From positions 1 through 47,774 of the forward strand of contig JAHDFA010000005.1 of assembly GCA_020628495.1 (NCBI GenBank): DNA of 47,774 bases, in the 5' to 3' direction. The notes below the pieces were generated by a model. The model saw only the letters and a program-made list of their open reading frames with translations. It had not been told where the DNA came from and did not search any database. The position numbers and the translations under genes are program-made. Positions 9,624 through 18,407 of the stretch are shown here, in pieces (the stretch's first letter is position 1; every line of letters starts with the position of its first letter). The stretch is from Hellea sp. (lineage in GTDB: Bacteria; Pseudomonadota; Alphaproteobacteria; Caulobacterales; Maricaulaceae).

Positions 9624-11289
9624 ATCGTTCGGTCCACGGTGCGAAAACAACATCTATTGATCGGTGTAACCTGACCCATTTCGCGGCCTCGCTTGTGATA
9701 GAGTTGCACCTTTCCGGCTCAGAAAGTAAAAGTTCGATTGCGTCTTGCCAGGCTTCGGGAGTTGCCGACGACACGATAAATCCTCGACTTTGTTTCGGCC
9801 CAGCCAATTCTCGATGAGGTCTAATATCGGAAAACAGACAGGGCGTCCCTTTCAGCATAGGTTCCAGCGGCTTGAGGGGGGGTACATACTGAAATGTTTT
9901 ATGTCCACTTCGTGGATACGCCATAAGGCTGGCCGCTGAGATTAGGGTGTTAACGTGTTCACGCGACACGTGGCCCATAAACGATACATGTTCCAGCATC
10001 TGTTTTTGTGCTGCTTGTGTTTTTAAGGCTGCGAGAGCCGAGCCCTGACCTGCAATGATGAGATGCCAGGATTTTCCTGTATTGCTATTGTAGGAGAGCG
10101 CGAGCGCATCAATTAAGATGTCGAGTTGCTCATATTGCGTGACTGATCCGGCATACCCAATAACGTCAGTTTCAGGGTCTAAACCCAAAAAATCGCGAAG
10201 CGAATTGTGTGATTCCGGCATTGAATTACCAGTAATATCTATTCCGTTCGGTACGACGCGAATTCGCTTTGGTGAAACACCGTTTTCAATGGCTAGCGAC
10301 TTTAGCCCCTCCGATATAACGAACACTTGGTCAGCGGCGCGCATCAATGCAAACTCCGCACGGTGTTGGATTTCATATGCGGACGTTGCTGCGAAGGCCG
10401 GATCAACTGCGCTTCTTGTGAGATACCAGAGTCCGCGGACGTCATATAGGAATGGGAGGCCAAGCTGCCGTGCCGCTTGAAAAGCGCAATAGCCGGATAA
10501 CCAGTTTGATCCGCTCGCAATAGAGCGCGCGCCCGCCGCCCGAGCCCGAGACGCCAATGCTTCAATTGCGGTCTTCACCAAATGAATGATATCAGCATTT
10601 TTGCCTAAAGCTGCGTAGATTGTCTCTGCATCTTTCAAAAGGCGTTCATTATTCTGAAAATCCAGATTTAGCCCAAGATAAGCGACCTGGACCTCAACTC
10701 CATTCCGTCTGAGCGAGTCCAATATGTGATGTGTTCTGATGCCGTAGCCGCTGGGCGTGCGAGATTTCGCCATACCGCTCACATACAGAAGGGGTTGTGC
10801 GAAAGGGGGACTGAGCCCTGGAGGAGCGAATTTTTCCATCCTGTCAGTTATGGCGATTAAATCTTTGCGCCTTTGGGTGAGCAATGCGTCGCTATCTGGG
10901 GGCAAAGGCCATTGCACTAACGGGTCATTTTGAAGGCCAATATCCCAATCCATATATGGCGCCAGCCGAGTCTGTTGACGACGATAATGAAGCGCTAGAG
11001 CAGAGAAGTGAAACGGTAATGTAAGGCGGTTAATGAGTGAAGATTGCGCTTTTAAAATTCGCGCTCCAATTTGATATCTATAAGATGTTCTTTGTTCGTC
11101 CGTCAGCTCATTCAATGTGGACGAAGATTCGAATACGGACAAACCGTGCGGATACAGCACGGTTTGTCCAAGCAGTTTAATTTTTTGAATTTTGTCGGCG
11201 CTTTGCCATCTTTGAAAAAATGTCTCGCCAATTTGCATGGCCATCAATTGATTCTGACGAGCCCAAGGGCGTGATGCATTGAGTGCCAT
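9607..11289 (-). CDS. glycosyltransferase, GT4-like, with N-terminal extension
   Basis: The last two thirds (from about residue 166) form a GT4-type GT-B enzyme: LLYVSGMAKSRTPSGYGIRTHHIL at the acceptor-domain start, FLYDVRGLWYL, ADQVFVISEGL, RVVPNGID, then the donor domain with GYAGSVTQYEQLDIL, LIIAGQG and PLKPLEPMLKGTPCL as the EX7E-like site. The first ~165 residues are not a recognised domain; they are mainly helical with a short IGETFFQRW-type segment, and may be an accessory domain. The start is uncertain. ATG 11289 has no clear ribosome site, and methionines at residues 16 and 18 are alternatives. It converges with, and overlaps by 17 bases, the preceding glycosyltransferase. Substrate unknown. 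Confidence 0.83.
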   Translation of the reverse strand: MALNASRPWARQNQLMAMQIGETFFQRWQSADKIQKIKLLGQTVLYPHGLSVFESSSTLNELTDEQRTSYRYQIGARILKAQSSLINRLTLPFHFSALALHYRRQQTRLAPYMDWDIGLQNDPLVQWPLPPDSDALLTQRRKDLIAITDRMEKFAPPGLSPPFAQPLLYVSGMAKSRTPSGYGIRTHHILDSLRRNGVEVQVAYLGLNLDFQNNERLLKDAETIYAALGKNADIIHLVKTAIEALASRARAAGARSIASGSNWLSGYCAFQAARQLGLPFLYDVRGLWYLTRSAVDPAFAATSAYEIQHRAEFALMRAADQVFVISEGLKSLAIENGVSPKRIRVVPNGIDITGNSMPESHNSLRDFLGLDPETDVIGYAGSVTQYEQLDILIDALALSYNSNTGKSWHLIIAGQGSALAALKTQAAQKQMLEHVSFMGHVSREHVNTLISAASLMAYPRSGHKTFQYVPPLKPLEPMLKGTPCLFSDIRPHRELAGPKQSRGFIVSSATPEAWQDAIELLLSEPERCNSITSEAAKWVRLHRSIDVVFAPWTERFKSSR

Positions 11290-11377
11290 ACATATGTGCT
11301 AACCCGAAATCAATTTGCGGTAAAGCATCGGCTGCACGGGTGGGGATTTTTCAGAAACTGCGTCGTTACTACCTTAT

Positions 11378-12313
11378 TCAGCACAGAAAAGTGTAGCTGT
11401 AATTATGATCCGCCGAAGCCCGATTCTCTATTGTCAACGCGCCTTGGCTCACAGATATATTTGATCGGAAGCCCGGACCCGTTGTTCCGGTGAGAGGTGT
11501 GGTTCCTTGGTTTGTTACATTTGCTGTGGCGGCGAGGGTTAGAAGTTGGGGGGAGTTGCCGCTATCATATGCCATGATAGCGCTGTGACTGACCCGAGCG
11601 TAATTTGGATCTGTAATTGTGAAAAGTACTATCCCGCCGCCTGAAGGTGTTGGGATCTGTGCGGTTTGGTCATCCGGAATAAAGATTGTTCCGGACTGCA
11701 GGCTCTGGCATCTTATTTGTCCCGACGCAGAATTTACGCTTACAGCGTCAAGCCAAGCTGCTCCATCGAGGCTCGTCTTTATAGTCAGATCATTATTTCC
11801 GGCGAGACCAATCTCGGCATGACCCGTAAAGTTTTCCTGAAAGATAAGGCTGGCCGTTTCATTGGGCCCGGCCTTATTGACTTTAACGGAATGGCCTGTG
11901 CCATCATGCGTAAAAAGACTGGCATCACTTGCAACGGCGAGCCGATTTCCCGTGTCGGCCTGAGTATTTATGCCGAGAGGAGACGTCCCATCCCAACTTT
12001 CAGTCGGGGTCCAACCCGCTTCAGTAAAAGCAAGCAAGCGACTCTGATTTTTATCCCAGCATAACCACCCAATTTCAGGGGTGTGATAAGTCCATTGACC
12101 GTTTAGGAAAATTGCGATGTCCCTCTCATGACTCCCTTGGGTTAGCAAAATGCGCTCGCCGTCGTCCGCTGTCGTCGGAAGGCTATTTACCTGCCTTTCT
12201 ATGGATAAATGAAGGATTTGATCCAATGTATTTAAGGCTTCATTATGCGTAATATGCCGGAGGGCTTGTCCGGGCGCGATAAAAGGCAGTTTTAAGAAAA
12301 ATGATTTTAGCAT
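11378..12313 (-). CDS. DUF2793-containing protein
   Basis: The N-terminal ~100 residues match my knowledge of DUF2793: LPFIAPGQALRHITHNEALNTLDQ, an EGxxY-like region replaced by DDGERILLTQG, then IAIFLNGQWTYHTPEIGWLCWDKNQSRLLAFTEAGW. The rest is rich in beta-forming, Asn/Thr/Gly-rich sequence (AEIGLAGNNDLTIKTSLDGAAWLDAVSVNSASGQIR) as in phage or virion fibre-like proteins, and ends in a cysteine. I chose ATG 12313 because a GGAG stands 6 bases before it and the DUF then begins at the N-terminus; this gives 311 residues. The longer open frame from 12517 would overlap the divergent acyltransferase gene. DUF2793 is known from alphaproteobacterial phage-like and gene-transfer-agent-associated proteins. 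A glycan-binding role here is inference. Confidence 0.8.
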   Translation of the reverse strand: MLKSFFLKLPFIAPGQALRHITHNEALNTLDQILHLSIERQVNSLPTTADDGERILLTQGSHERDIAIFLNGQWTYHTPEIGWLCWDKNQSRLLAFTEAGWTPTESWDGTSPLGINTQADTGNRLAVASDASLFTHDGTGHSVKVNKAGPNETASLIFQENFTGHAEIGLAGNNDLTIKTSLDGAAWLDAVSVNSASGQIRCQSLQSGTIFIPDDQTAQIPTPSGGGIVLFTITDPNYARVSHSAIMAYDSGNSPQLLTLAATANVTNQGTTPLTGTTGPGFRSNISVSQGALTIENRASADHNYSYTFLC

Positions 12314-12319
12314 GTGTAT

Positions 12320-12323
12320 CTCC
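12320..12323 (-). promoter_or_regulatory. Shine-Dalgarno that sets the DUF2793 gene start
   Basis: GGAG on the minus strand is 6 bases before ATG 12313. This moves the start 204 bases inside the longest open frame and leaves a 187-base divergent gap to the acyltransferase. Confidence 0.65.
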
Positions 12324-12500
12324 GATAATAATTGGAGACACAGATTGTGTGGTTTATTTGAAACGTGGATGGAATAGAGAGATAAAATCTCGGATGCGAC
12401 TAATCCCTTTAGATTATGGGATACTCTCGTCGTTTTAATAACTGGCGCATTCATAGCAAACAGGGATGCATTTTGTCGCATAATGTAGTTAAGGACAGAC

Positions 12501-13544
12501 ATGTCCAATTCCGACAAGCCAACGACTTACCTTTACAGTTTGGATCTCTTGCGTGGCCTCTTTGCATTTGCAGTCATGTGCTATCACGTCCTTCGATATG
12601 AAAAGGTGGTGAGTCTATCGGTGCTTGGTTATTATTGCGTCTATGGTTTCTTTGTCATCAGCGGTATTGCGCTATATCTGACATATGTAGATCGACTCGC
12701 ATCTATTCGAGACGTGCGGACTTTTCTACTGCGCCGCATTTTCAGGATAGCGCCCCTCTACTGGTTAACGTGCATTGGTGTTATCATTATTCTAGGAGTG
12801 CCCAAGGACTTTGCGGTGAGAGGACCGCTGAACTTTTCGCTCATGTTTGGATTCTTTGATCCCGGCAAAGCGTCGATCGTCACCGGAGGGTGGTCTATCG
12901 GAATTGAGTTCGTATTTTACATTCTGTTTCCCTTTATATTATGGGCAGGATCAAAGCGCCCAGCCGTCATGGGAGCTATGGCTTTCTTTTCAATTATTCT
13001 CTCAATCTGGTTCACCAATAAAGTGATTCCGGATGATGTGCTCAATATGACGCGCGATATCTGGGCGGCTTATACGCAACCCATAGCTTTCATTGGCTAT
13101 TTCTTGATGGGATGTTTTTTTGCGCAGATCTTTCAGCGTTATGGTAAAAAATGGCAGAGTTGGAAGCTGGGCGTCCTCATTATTACCTTCTCAATACTCC
13201 CTTTCCTCTTTCTGCGAACAGAGGGTCCTGTTCAACTCTTGCATGGGATGGTTGGTCTCACCTTGATGATTAGCACGCTAACCGTAGTCATTGGGTTCGC
13301 GTTATTACCACGCTTTGATGACAAGTTGAGAGCCGTATCAATTGAAGCCGGGAAATTGAGTTACAGCGTATATTTGCTGCATCCATTAGTTTATCGCAGC
13401 TTACAGAAAATAGACGGGCTGGGGAGCGTCCCGCGGATAGGCTTGACCTTTTTTCTGACACTTATTTTTTCGGCAATCATTTATCGTATCGTGGAAAATC
13501 CAGTGAGAAGATTGGGCAAGCGACTGACAGCCACTCACCCGTGA
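12501..13544 (+). CDS. acyltransferase family 3 membrane protein (OafA/ExoZ-like)
   Basis: This integral membrane O-acyltransferase of the acyltransferase-3 family would acetylate or otherwise acylate a surface glycan. It opens with YLYSLDLLRGLFAFAVMCYHVLRY, the family's catalytic-histidine region, then YYCVYGFFVISGIALYLTY and the RRIFRIAPLYWLT motif. About ten hydrophobic helices follow, with a late SYSVYLLHPLVYR. The 347-residue length is normal for a protein without the extra SGNH domain. AAGGA lies at a good distance before ATG 12501. It converges on the MBOAT gene with only two bases between the stop codons. Confidence 0.9.
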   Translation: MSNSDKPTTYLYSLDLLRGLFAFAVMCYHVLRYEKVVSLSVLGYYCVYGFFVISGIALYLTYVDRLASIRDVRTFLLRRIFRIAPLYWLTCIGVIIILGVPKDFAVRGPLNFSLMFGFFDPGKASIVTGGWSIGIEFVFYILFPFILWAGSKRPAVMGAMAFFSIILSIWFTNKVIPDDVLNMTRDIWAAYTQPIAFIGYFLMGCFFAQIFQRYGKKWQSWKLGVLIITFSILPFLFLRTEGPVQLLHGMVGLTLMISTLTVVIGFALLPRFDDKLRAVSIEAGKLSYSVYLLHPLVYRSLQKIDGLGSVPRIGLTFFLTLIFSAIIYRIVENPVRRLGKRLTATHP

Positions 13545-13546
13545 TA

Positions 13547-14950
13547 CTAAAACTGGAAGTAAATAAACGAGCTGATTGTCAGTGGCAAAATTTGTAGTAC
13601 GAGTGCAAAAATGGCGCCGAGACCCAGCCAATATATCCAAGGCCGTGTTACAAAATTAACCGACTTTTTATGCAGGGGCGCAACGATCAGACAATCGACA
13701 AGTAGGGGCAAGAAAATCAGAGCGTAGGGCACCAAAATCATCTTGCCATCGCCTGTTGAAAGCGGTGAGAGGAACCCGGAAAAGACAGAGAAGACATCCT
13801 CTTTACTTGCAGCCCGGAAAGGCACCCAAGCGAGAAGTGCCACGAGTTGCGTTAAGAACCATCCGCCTGCCAGCATAACAATCGGTGCGACCGTTCTGTT
13901 CTTGAGCAAAAACCGCAATCCATGGTTCAAAATTAAGGCGCCGCCATGAATGAAACCCCAGAGGATAAAAGCAAAGCTCGCCCCGTGCCACAATCCACCT
14001 AAAACCATAGTCGCCATTAAATTTCGATAGCGTTTGATCTGCCCAAAACGGTTGCCGCCCAGCAATGCGATGTAAAGATAATCGCGGAGCCAACCGGATA
14101 ATGAAATGTGCCAAGTTCTCCAAAAATTGATGATAGAGGTTGCTGTGTAAGGAAAGCGGAAATTTTCAGGCAGTTTGAAACCCAATAAGCGTGAAACGCC
14201 GATGGCCATGAGTGAATATCCCGCAAAATCAAAATAGATTTGTCCGTAAAAACCCAAGGTTCCCATGACTTTCACATGCGAGGCAAAGCTGTCTGGCGCA
14301 GCGTAAACTTGGTCAACGAAAGGGGCGAGGCTGTCTGCAAAAATGGCCTTATAGATGAAGCCCATAACAAATGCGCGTGTGCCTTCAATCAGATCAGAGC
14401 GTTTCAGAATTTTATCTTCCAAAAGTTGCGGCATAAAATCTGTCGCCCGGACAATCGGACCCGCGACAAGTTGCGGAAAGAAAGCGATATATAAACCGAC
14501 CCGCAAGATACTTTTTTCCAATGGTATCGTCTTTTTCGCGGCATCGACCATATAGGAAATTGCTTGGAAGGTGAAAAAAGAGACGCCGACGGGTAGGATA
14601 ATTTTCAAGGTTGGGGCCGATAAAGTTAGGCCGAAGATGCCCATTGCATCTTGAAAGGTTTCGACAAAAAATCCGAAATATTTAAAGACAGCTAAAACGC
14701 CTAATGCCGACAAAATACCTGCTGGCATAATGAATTTATTCGTTGGATATCGATGTTTCAAAAGCGGGATGGCCCAAGACAGCAAGATGACGAAACTTAT
14801 TAGAATGAGAAAACGCCAGTCCCACCATCCGTAAAAAACAAAGGACATTCCTAATAAGAATACATGCCGCAATGTACGGCCGCGCATTGTCCAATAGATG
14901 GCGAAGCAGATAGCTAAAAAAGCAAAAAATACGGGTTCCGTAAAAATCAT
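13547..14950 (-). CDS. MBOAT-family O-acyltransferase (AlgI/PatA-like)
   Basis: This polytopic membrane-bound O-acyltransferase would carry acyl groups across the inner membrane for glycan O-acylation, as AlgI and PatA do. Recognised features are the N-terminal VFYGWWDWRFL, PVGVSFFTFQAISYMVD, AFFPQLVAGPIVRATDF, INFWRTWHISLSGWLRDYLYIALLGGNRFG and the catalytic-histidine segment LGGLWHGASFAFILWG (His ~322). At 467 residues it has family length. Its start overlaps the stop of the upstream SGNH gene by 4 bases, so the two are translationally coupled. No acyl carrier protein gene is nearby. Confidence 0.93.
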   Translation of the reverse strand: MIFTEPVFFAFLAICFAIYWTMRGRTLRHVFLLGMSFVFYGWWDWRFLILISFVILLSWAIPLLKHRYPTNKFIMPAGILSALGVLAVFKYFGFFVETFQDAMGIFGLTLSAPTLKIILPVGVSFFTFQAISYMVDAAKKTIPLEKSILRVGLYIAFFPQLVAGPIVRATDFMPQLLEDKILKRSDLIEGTRAFVMGFIYKAIFADSLAPFVDQVYAAPDSFASHVKVMGTLGFYGQIYFDFAGYSLMAIGVSRLLGFKLPENFRFPYTATSIINFWRTWHISLSGWLRDYLYIALLGGNRFGQIKRYRNLMATMVLGGLWHGASFAFILWGFIHGGALILNHGLRFLLKNRTVAPIVMLAGGWFLTQLVALLAWVPFRAASKEDVFSVFSGFLSPLSTGDGKMILVPYALIFLPLLVDCLIVAPLHKKSVNFVTRPWIYWLGLGAIFALVLQILPLTISSFIYFQF

Positions 14951-16146
14951 TTTACAAGACCTGCTTGGGATATAATTTTACCTGAAAGCCAAGTGGTGTA
15001 ACTGTCGGCTCCTTTTTTGGACAGGTGATTGGGATCTGTCCAGTAACTATCGTCATCAAAGCTCTTGAGTAAATCGGCATAGTCTTGGTCGATGAACAGG
15101 CATGCGGCTTTCGGGTCGCGGCAATAAGAGTTAAAATATCGCAAGTCACGCGTGTTTGTCGTGATAGGAAGATATGCCAATTCAATGTCGACGAGTTGTT
15201 CTTTCAAAGTGTCGACTTTGGGAGAGACACCGGATTGGCTCCAACTCCAGCGTTTTTTCGCACGGCTCGATGGCGCTCCGGTTGCAGCGTTCGGTCCCAG
15301 AATATGGTTCTCAACAAATTTATTGGCTTTATCAAGTGTGGCCGGGGTCACGGGTTTTCTGTTTTTCGAAATCGGATTATATCCAGGATAAGGTTTTAGA
15401 TCCTTCGTCAGGACGGGCTCACGCAGACGCCCCAGCCCGAGCATATTAATCGCTGTTGCTTTTTTCAGTACCTTTGCGGCTTCTTTTTGCGGTTCAGTCA
15501 GGGACTCTTCGCTAACAAGGTCCATGGCTTTTAGTTGTCGCCACGAGCTCAGAGGTTCCGCATAGCCCACCACGCGATCATTAATATCACGAACTTGATT
15601 AAGTGGGTAAGTATCATAACCGCTATGTGCCTCACGCAAAAAAACAATGCGGCGTTTTCCAACCTCTTTTTCGGACGCTAGACGTCCTAATAGGCTCTCT
15701 AACAAACGTGCACGTTCAAAATGATTAGCTCCCGGCAGGCTGCTTTGAAAAACAGTGACGTTGAAGCCGCGTCTTTTTAGCAAGGTCTCAAGTGCTTGCC
15801 CGTCAATTGCACGATGCGCGTAACTACCTCCGTCAATGATAATTATATTATTCTCAAGCGTATTGGTCTGCGTGATAAGGCTTTGAGACAAACGTTCTGT
15901 CACGGTGTTTCGGGATAAAAATTCAGATGCAAACAAGGCTGAAATCAGCCCAATAATGATGAAAAAACCGCTCAAAAATAAAGCAAGATTTTTCAGAACG
16001 TCGAGAAAACTTGAAGATGTCTCAAGCGAAGATGCTTTCTCATCAATAGTATTCGGAGCTTGTTCGCTGAGGTCATTGTTCAATGGACGGTAGAAGACAC
16101 CCATAATGGCCAATGCTATGCACCCGATTATAGCAACCCAGACCAT
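14947..16146 (-). CDS. membrane-anchored SGNH-like acyltransferase/hydrolase (AlgJ/PatB-like partner)
   Basis: The protein has two hydrophobic segments (about residues 1-18 and 53-74) and then a globular domain. It has a block I-like IIIIDGGSYAHRA (Ser ~108) and a block V-like DPNHLSKKGADSY near the C-terminus (Asp ~371, His ~374), the spacing expected of SGNH enzymes. Coupling by a 4-base overlap to the MBOAT gene suggests that it takes the acyl group from the MBOAT protein and places it on a periplasmic glycan, as AlgJ/AlgX or PatB do. With two membrane helices the N-terminus would have to be periplasmic for the catalytic domain to face the periplasm. Which sugar is modified is unknown. Confidence 0.75.
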   Translation of the reverse strand: MVWVAIIGCIALAIMGVFYRPLNNDLSEQAPNTIDEKASSLETSSSFLDVLKNLALFLSGFFIIIGLISALFASEFLSRNTVTERLSQSLITQTNTLENNIIIIDGGSYAHRAIDGQALETLLKRRGFNVTVFQSSLPGANHFERARLLESLLGRLASEKEVGKRRIVFLREAHSGYDTYPLNQVRDINDRVVGYAEPLSSWRQLKAMDLVSEESLTEPQKEAAKVLKKATAINMLGLGRLREPVLTKDLKPYPGYNPISKNRKPVTPATLDKANKFVENHILGPNAATGAPSSRAKKRWSWSQSGVSPKVDTLKEQLVDIELAYLPITTNTRDLRYFNSYCRDPKAACLFIDQDYADLLKSFDDDSYWTDPNHLSKKGADSYTTWLSGKIISQAGLVK

Positions 16147-16252
16147 TTACGCCCTCCGAGCAACTCACGCTGCCATTTCCGATTCAGCGAATGACGATGT
16201 TTTGTCCTTCGCGGTCAAAAGCCGAATCTAAGTTCAGCTCTAAACGCTAAAT

Positions 16253-16852
16253 TTACTTTAGATCCAGCGGTACATAGACATATTCGCCGTCAATCCGCGC
16301 TGTCAAAACAACATTCTTTAAAACCCGTTCACCATTTTGAACGGCGTGAAAAGTTACACGTGTCAAATTTGTATCGTCAATATTATTTGTGACATAATCG
16401 TCGCCAACAGACAGGCTTTTACCAAAACTCGCTTTCGAGCCATTATCGCCTACAAACGCTAAGTTAATTGCGTCTGTCGTCAACGCTACAGATCGAGCAG
16501 AGATGCGGTCTACGGTCTTACCTTTTAAAATGAATGAGGCTTTCCCTTCTTCAGTTGTTACAGTCAGAAGATTCCCGTCTATATACTTCATAACTCCTGA
16601 TTTACCGTTATGGCTGGAGCGAGTCTCTTTCAAGCCTTGTGAGAGAACAGGAAGGTAGTCTTCTCCATCCACGGAATAGACGCCAGCAGATTTGGACGAG
16701 AAAACATCCCATTTACTGGGAGGCGGAACGTCAATTGTGCTTACCGGATTTTGGACAGCTGGTGATTTAATCGTAGCAGGTTTCTCGTTACAGGCTGACA
16801 GAGAAACTGCCACGGCGGCTGCCAAGCAAACAGAGGAAATTTTTAAAAACAT
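16253..16852 (-). CDS. putative lipoprotein, function unknown
   Basis: Starting at ATG 16852 the product has 199 residues and a classic lipoprotein signal: MFLKISS, a hydrophobic stretch, then LSAC with the lipidated Cys at 21. The mature part begins NEKPATIKSP and is mostly hydrophilic with predicted beta strands and no domain I recognise. The start was chosen because AGGA is 7 bases upstream and the signal peptide then sits at the N-terminus; the open frame continues upstream to 16945 without such support. It lies 106 bases before the SGNH/MBOAT pair on the same strand, so it may be co-transcribed and could act on the same envelope glycan. The function is unassigned. Confidence 0.72.
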   Translation of the reverse strand: MFLKISSVCLAAAVAVSLSACNEKPATIKSPAVQNPVSTIDVPPPSKWDVFSSKSAGVYSVDGEDYLPVLSQGLKETRSSHNGKSGVMKYIDGNLLTVTTEEGKASFILKGKTVDRISARSVALTTDAINLAFVGDNGSKASFGKSLSVGDDYVTNNIDDTNLTRVTFHAVQNGERVLKNVVLTARIDGEYVYVPLDLK

Positions 16853-16859
16853 TTTAATG

Positions 16860-16863
16860 TCCT
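16860..16863 (-). promoter_or_regulatory. Shine-Dalgarno that sets the lipoprotein start
   Basis: AGGA on the minus strand is 7 bases upstream of ATG 16852, the start that places the lipobox signal peptide at the N-terminus. Confidence 0.6.
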
Positions 16864-16964
16864 GAGAGCGGAAATGGGAAGATTTCATATCGACGTTCCT
16901 ATATTGTATAAGCGAAGGGCAAGCAAGCGTGATAAACTGTTGCAAAAAAGGTGTTTTTTAATTG

Positions 16965-18407
16965 ATGTCCGAAGAAACTCTGAGGCGAATATGGGAAAAT
17001 AATGCCAAGCCTCTTTTGGTAGCTTCGGGACAGAGTGTTTTGTCGACACCTGTTTACGACGGTATTTTTTTGTGGCCTGTATTGAAATCAGCCCTCATCA
17101 TGACTCTGTTAAATCAATATCAAACGGCGCCATTGGGGCATCCTCTGACCAAATCTCCACGCTTCTTGGACAAAGTAAAATCAAAAATTGAAACGAAAAT
17201 CTTGCGAACCAGTCGGCCTACAGCTTCGAAGCAAGCCGAATTCACGTTCAAAATGGACGGGCCTGATGTCTTGTGTCTTGGGAATATTGGACCGACGTTG
17301 AAGCGGGCGGGCGGGCTCTATAACCCCCATTTCGACCCGCTCAGATTTGAGTTGGCCAACTGTGGCATGTCAAGTTTTGCCTTATATTATGATACTGATT
17401 TGGAGGGGCTTGCTTTTGAGCAAAACTCTGCAAGCATTAAATCCTATACAGATATGGCCATCAATCATGCGTCCCTGAAAGCTCAGGCGATGGAGGATTT
17501 GTGGGACATATTTGAAACGGCTTTGCAATCAGCAAATATTCGCGAGCTTAACCTTAATCTTTCTCCGGAATTTTTCGTCCATCGCGTCGCTGTCATCCTT
17601 GAGTGCCGGAAATTTTTCAGAACTTTATTTACGGCTTATCCGGAAATTCGAACCCTGCTGATGACCAATTATTACAACCCCGTTGGGTGGGGCGCACTTT
17701 ATGCGGCACATGATCATGACATTCGCAGGATTGATATCCAGCACGGCGCGCAGGGTCGTTTTCATCATGCGTATTCGGGATTCGAGTTGAGCCAAGTGGC
17801 GTCGAGACCGGACGGTTTTCTATGTTGGGATAAGCGCTCTGCGGAAAATTTAGACGAACAATTGGGAGTGGGGCATACAAGAATTATTGGACTAAGCTCT
17901 GTCCGATCTGTTTCTGGGTCTGTTAAGACGGCCCGAAGGCTTCACGGTTCAAAGAGGATTTGTATTTTCCTACAATATACCGAATCCAGATCATGGTTGC
18001 AGGCTTTGCGAGCTGAGCTACCGAATGACGTGCATATCGGTGTTCGGAGGCACCCCGGGGCATTAAAAAAGGGTTTTATTTTCGACTTACCGGAAGGCTG
18101 TGAGAGCTGCGACGAAACTGATATGGCAAGGCTTTTGCTGAATTTGGATCTAGCTGTGACAGGCTATTCAACTTCAGCTCTTGAGGCAGAGGAATTTGGC
18201 GTGCCCGTTATCGCCTATTCCGTTTTAGCTCCGGCTTTCTTAGACGCCGGTCGAACCGTGACCCCTATAACCCATTCTTCTCCCGAACCTGAAATACTCG
18301 CAGCGCAGATTCTAACTGAGCTTGAGAAAAATTCACGAAATATTCCCAAACTGCCGGAAGTTCCGAATTTACAGCCAATTGCAAAATGGGTCCTGACAGG
18401 CCGTTAA
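16965..18407 (+). CDS. GT-B-like glycan biosynthesis protein, paralogue of the protein at 27797
   Basis: This protein of 480 residues looks like a two-domain GT-B glycosyltransferase of the capsule/surface-polysaccharide kind. Landmarks are GIFLWPVLKSALIM near residue 33, LLMTNYYNPVGWGALYAA, RIDIQHGAQGRFHHAYSG (QHG at 259-261), HIGVRRHPGALKK and a donor-site-like AVTGYSTSALEAEEFGVPVIAYS near residue 395. The same landmarks in the same order are in the gene at 27797, so the two are paralogues. Its position among the legionaminate genes makes a nonulosonate transferase a reasonable guess, but no donor specificity can be read. ATG 16965 is preferred over the adjacent TTG. Its stop codon interlocks with that of legC (shared TTAA). 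Confidence 0.68.
   Translation: MSEETLRRIWENNAKPLLVASGQSVLSTPVYDGIFLWPVLKSALIMTLLNQYQTAPLGHPLTKSPRFLDKVKSKIETKILRTSRPTASKQAEFTFKMDGPDVLCLGNIGPTLKRAGGLYNPHFDPLRFELANCGMSSFALYYDTDLEGLAFEQNSASIKSYTDMAINHASLKAQAMEDLWDIFETALQSANIRELNLNLSPEFFVHRVAVILECRKFFRTLFTAYPEIRTLLMTNYYNPVGWGALYAAHDHDIRRIDIQHGAQGRFHHAYSGFELSQVASRPDGFLCWDKRSAENLDEQLGVGHTRIIGLSSVRSVSGSVKTARRLHGSKRICIFLQYTESRSWLQALRAELPNDVHIGVRRHPGALKKGFIFDLPEGCESCDETDMARLLLNLDLAVTGYSTSALEAEEFGVPVIAYSVLAPAFLDAGRTVTPITHSSPEPEILAAQILTELEKNSRNIPKLPEVPNLQPIAKWVLTGR

Noticed and set aside
12314-12517. N-terminal extension of the DUF2793 frame
   Set aside because: It overlaps the divergent acyltransferase start, and a good GGAG-ATG at 12313 starts the protein at the domain.
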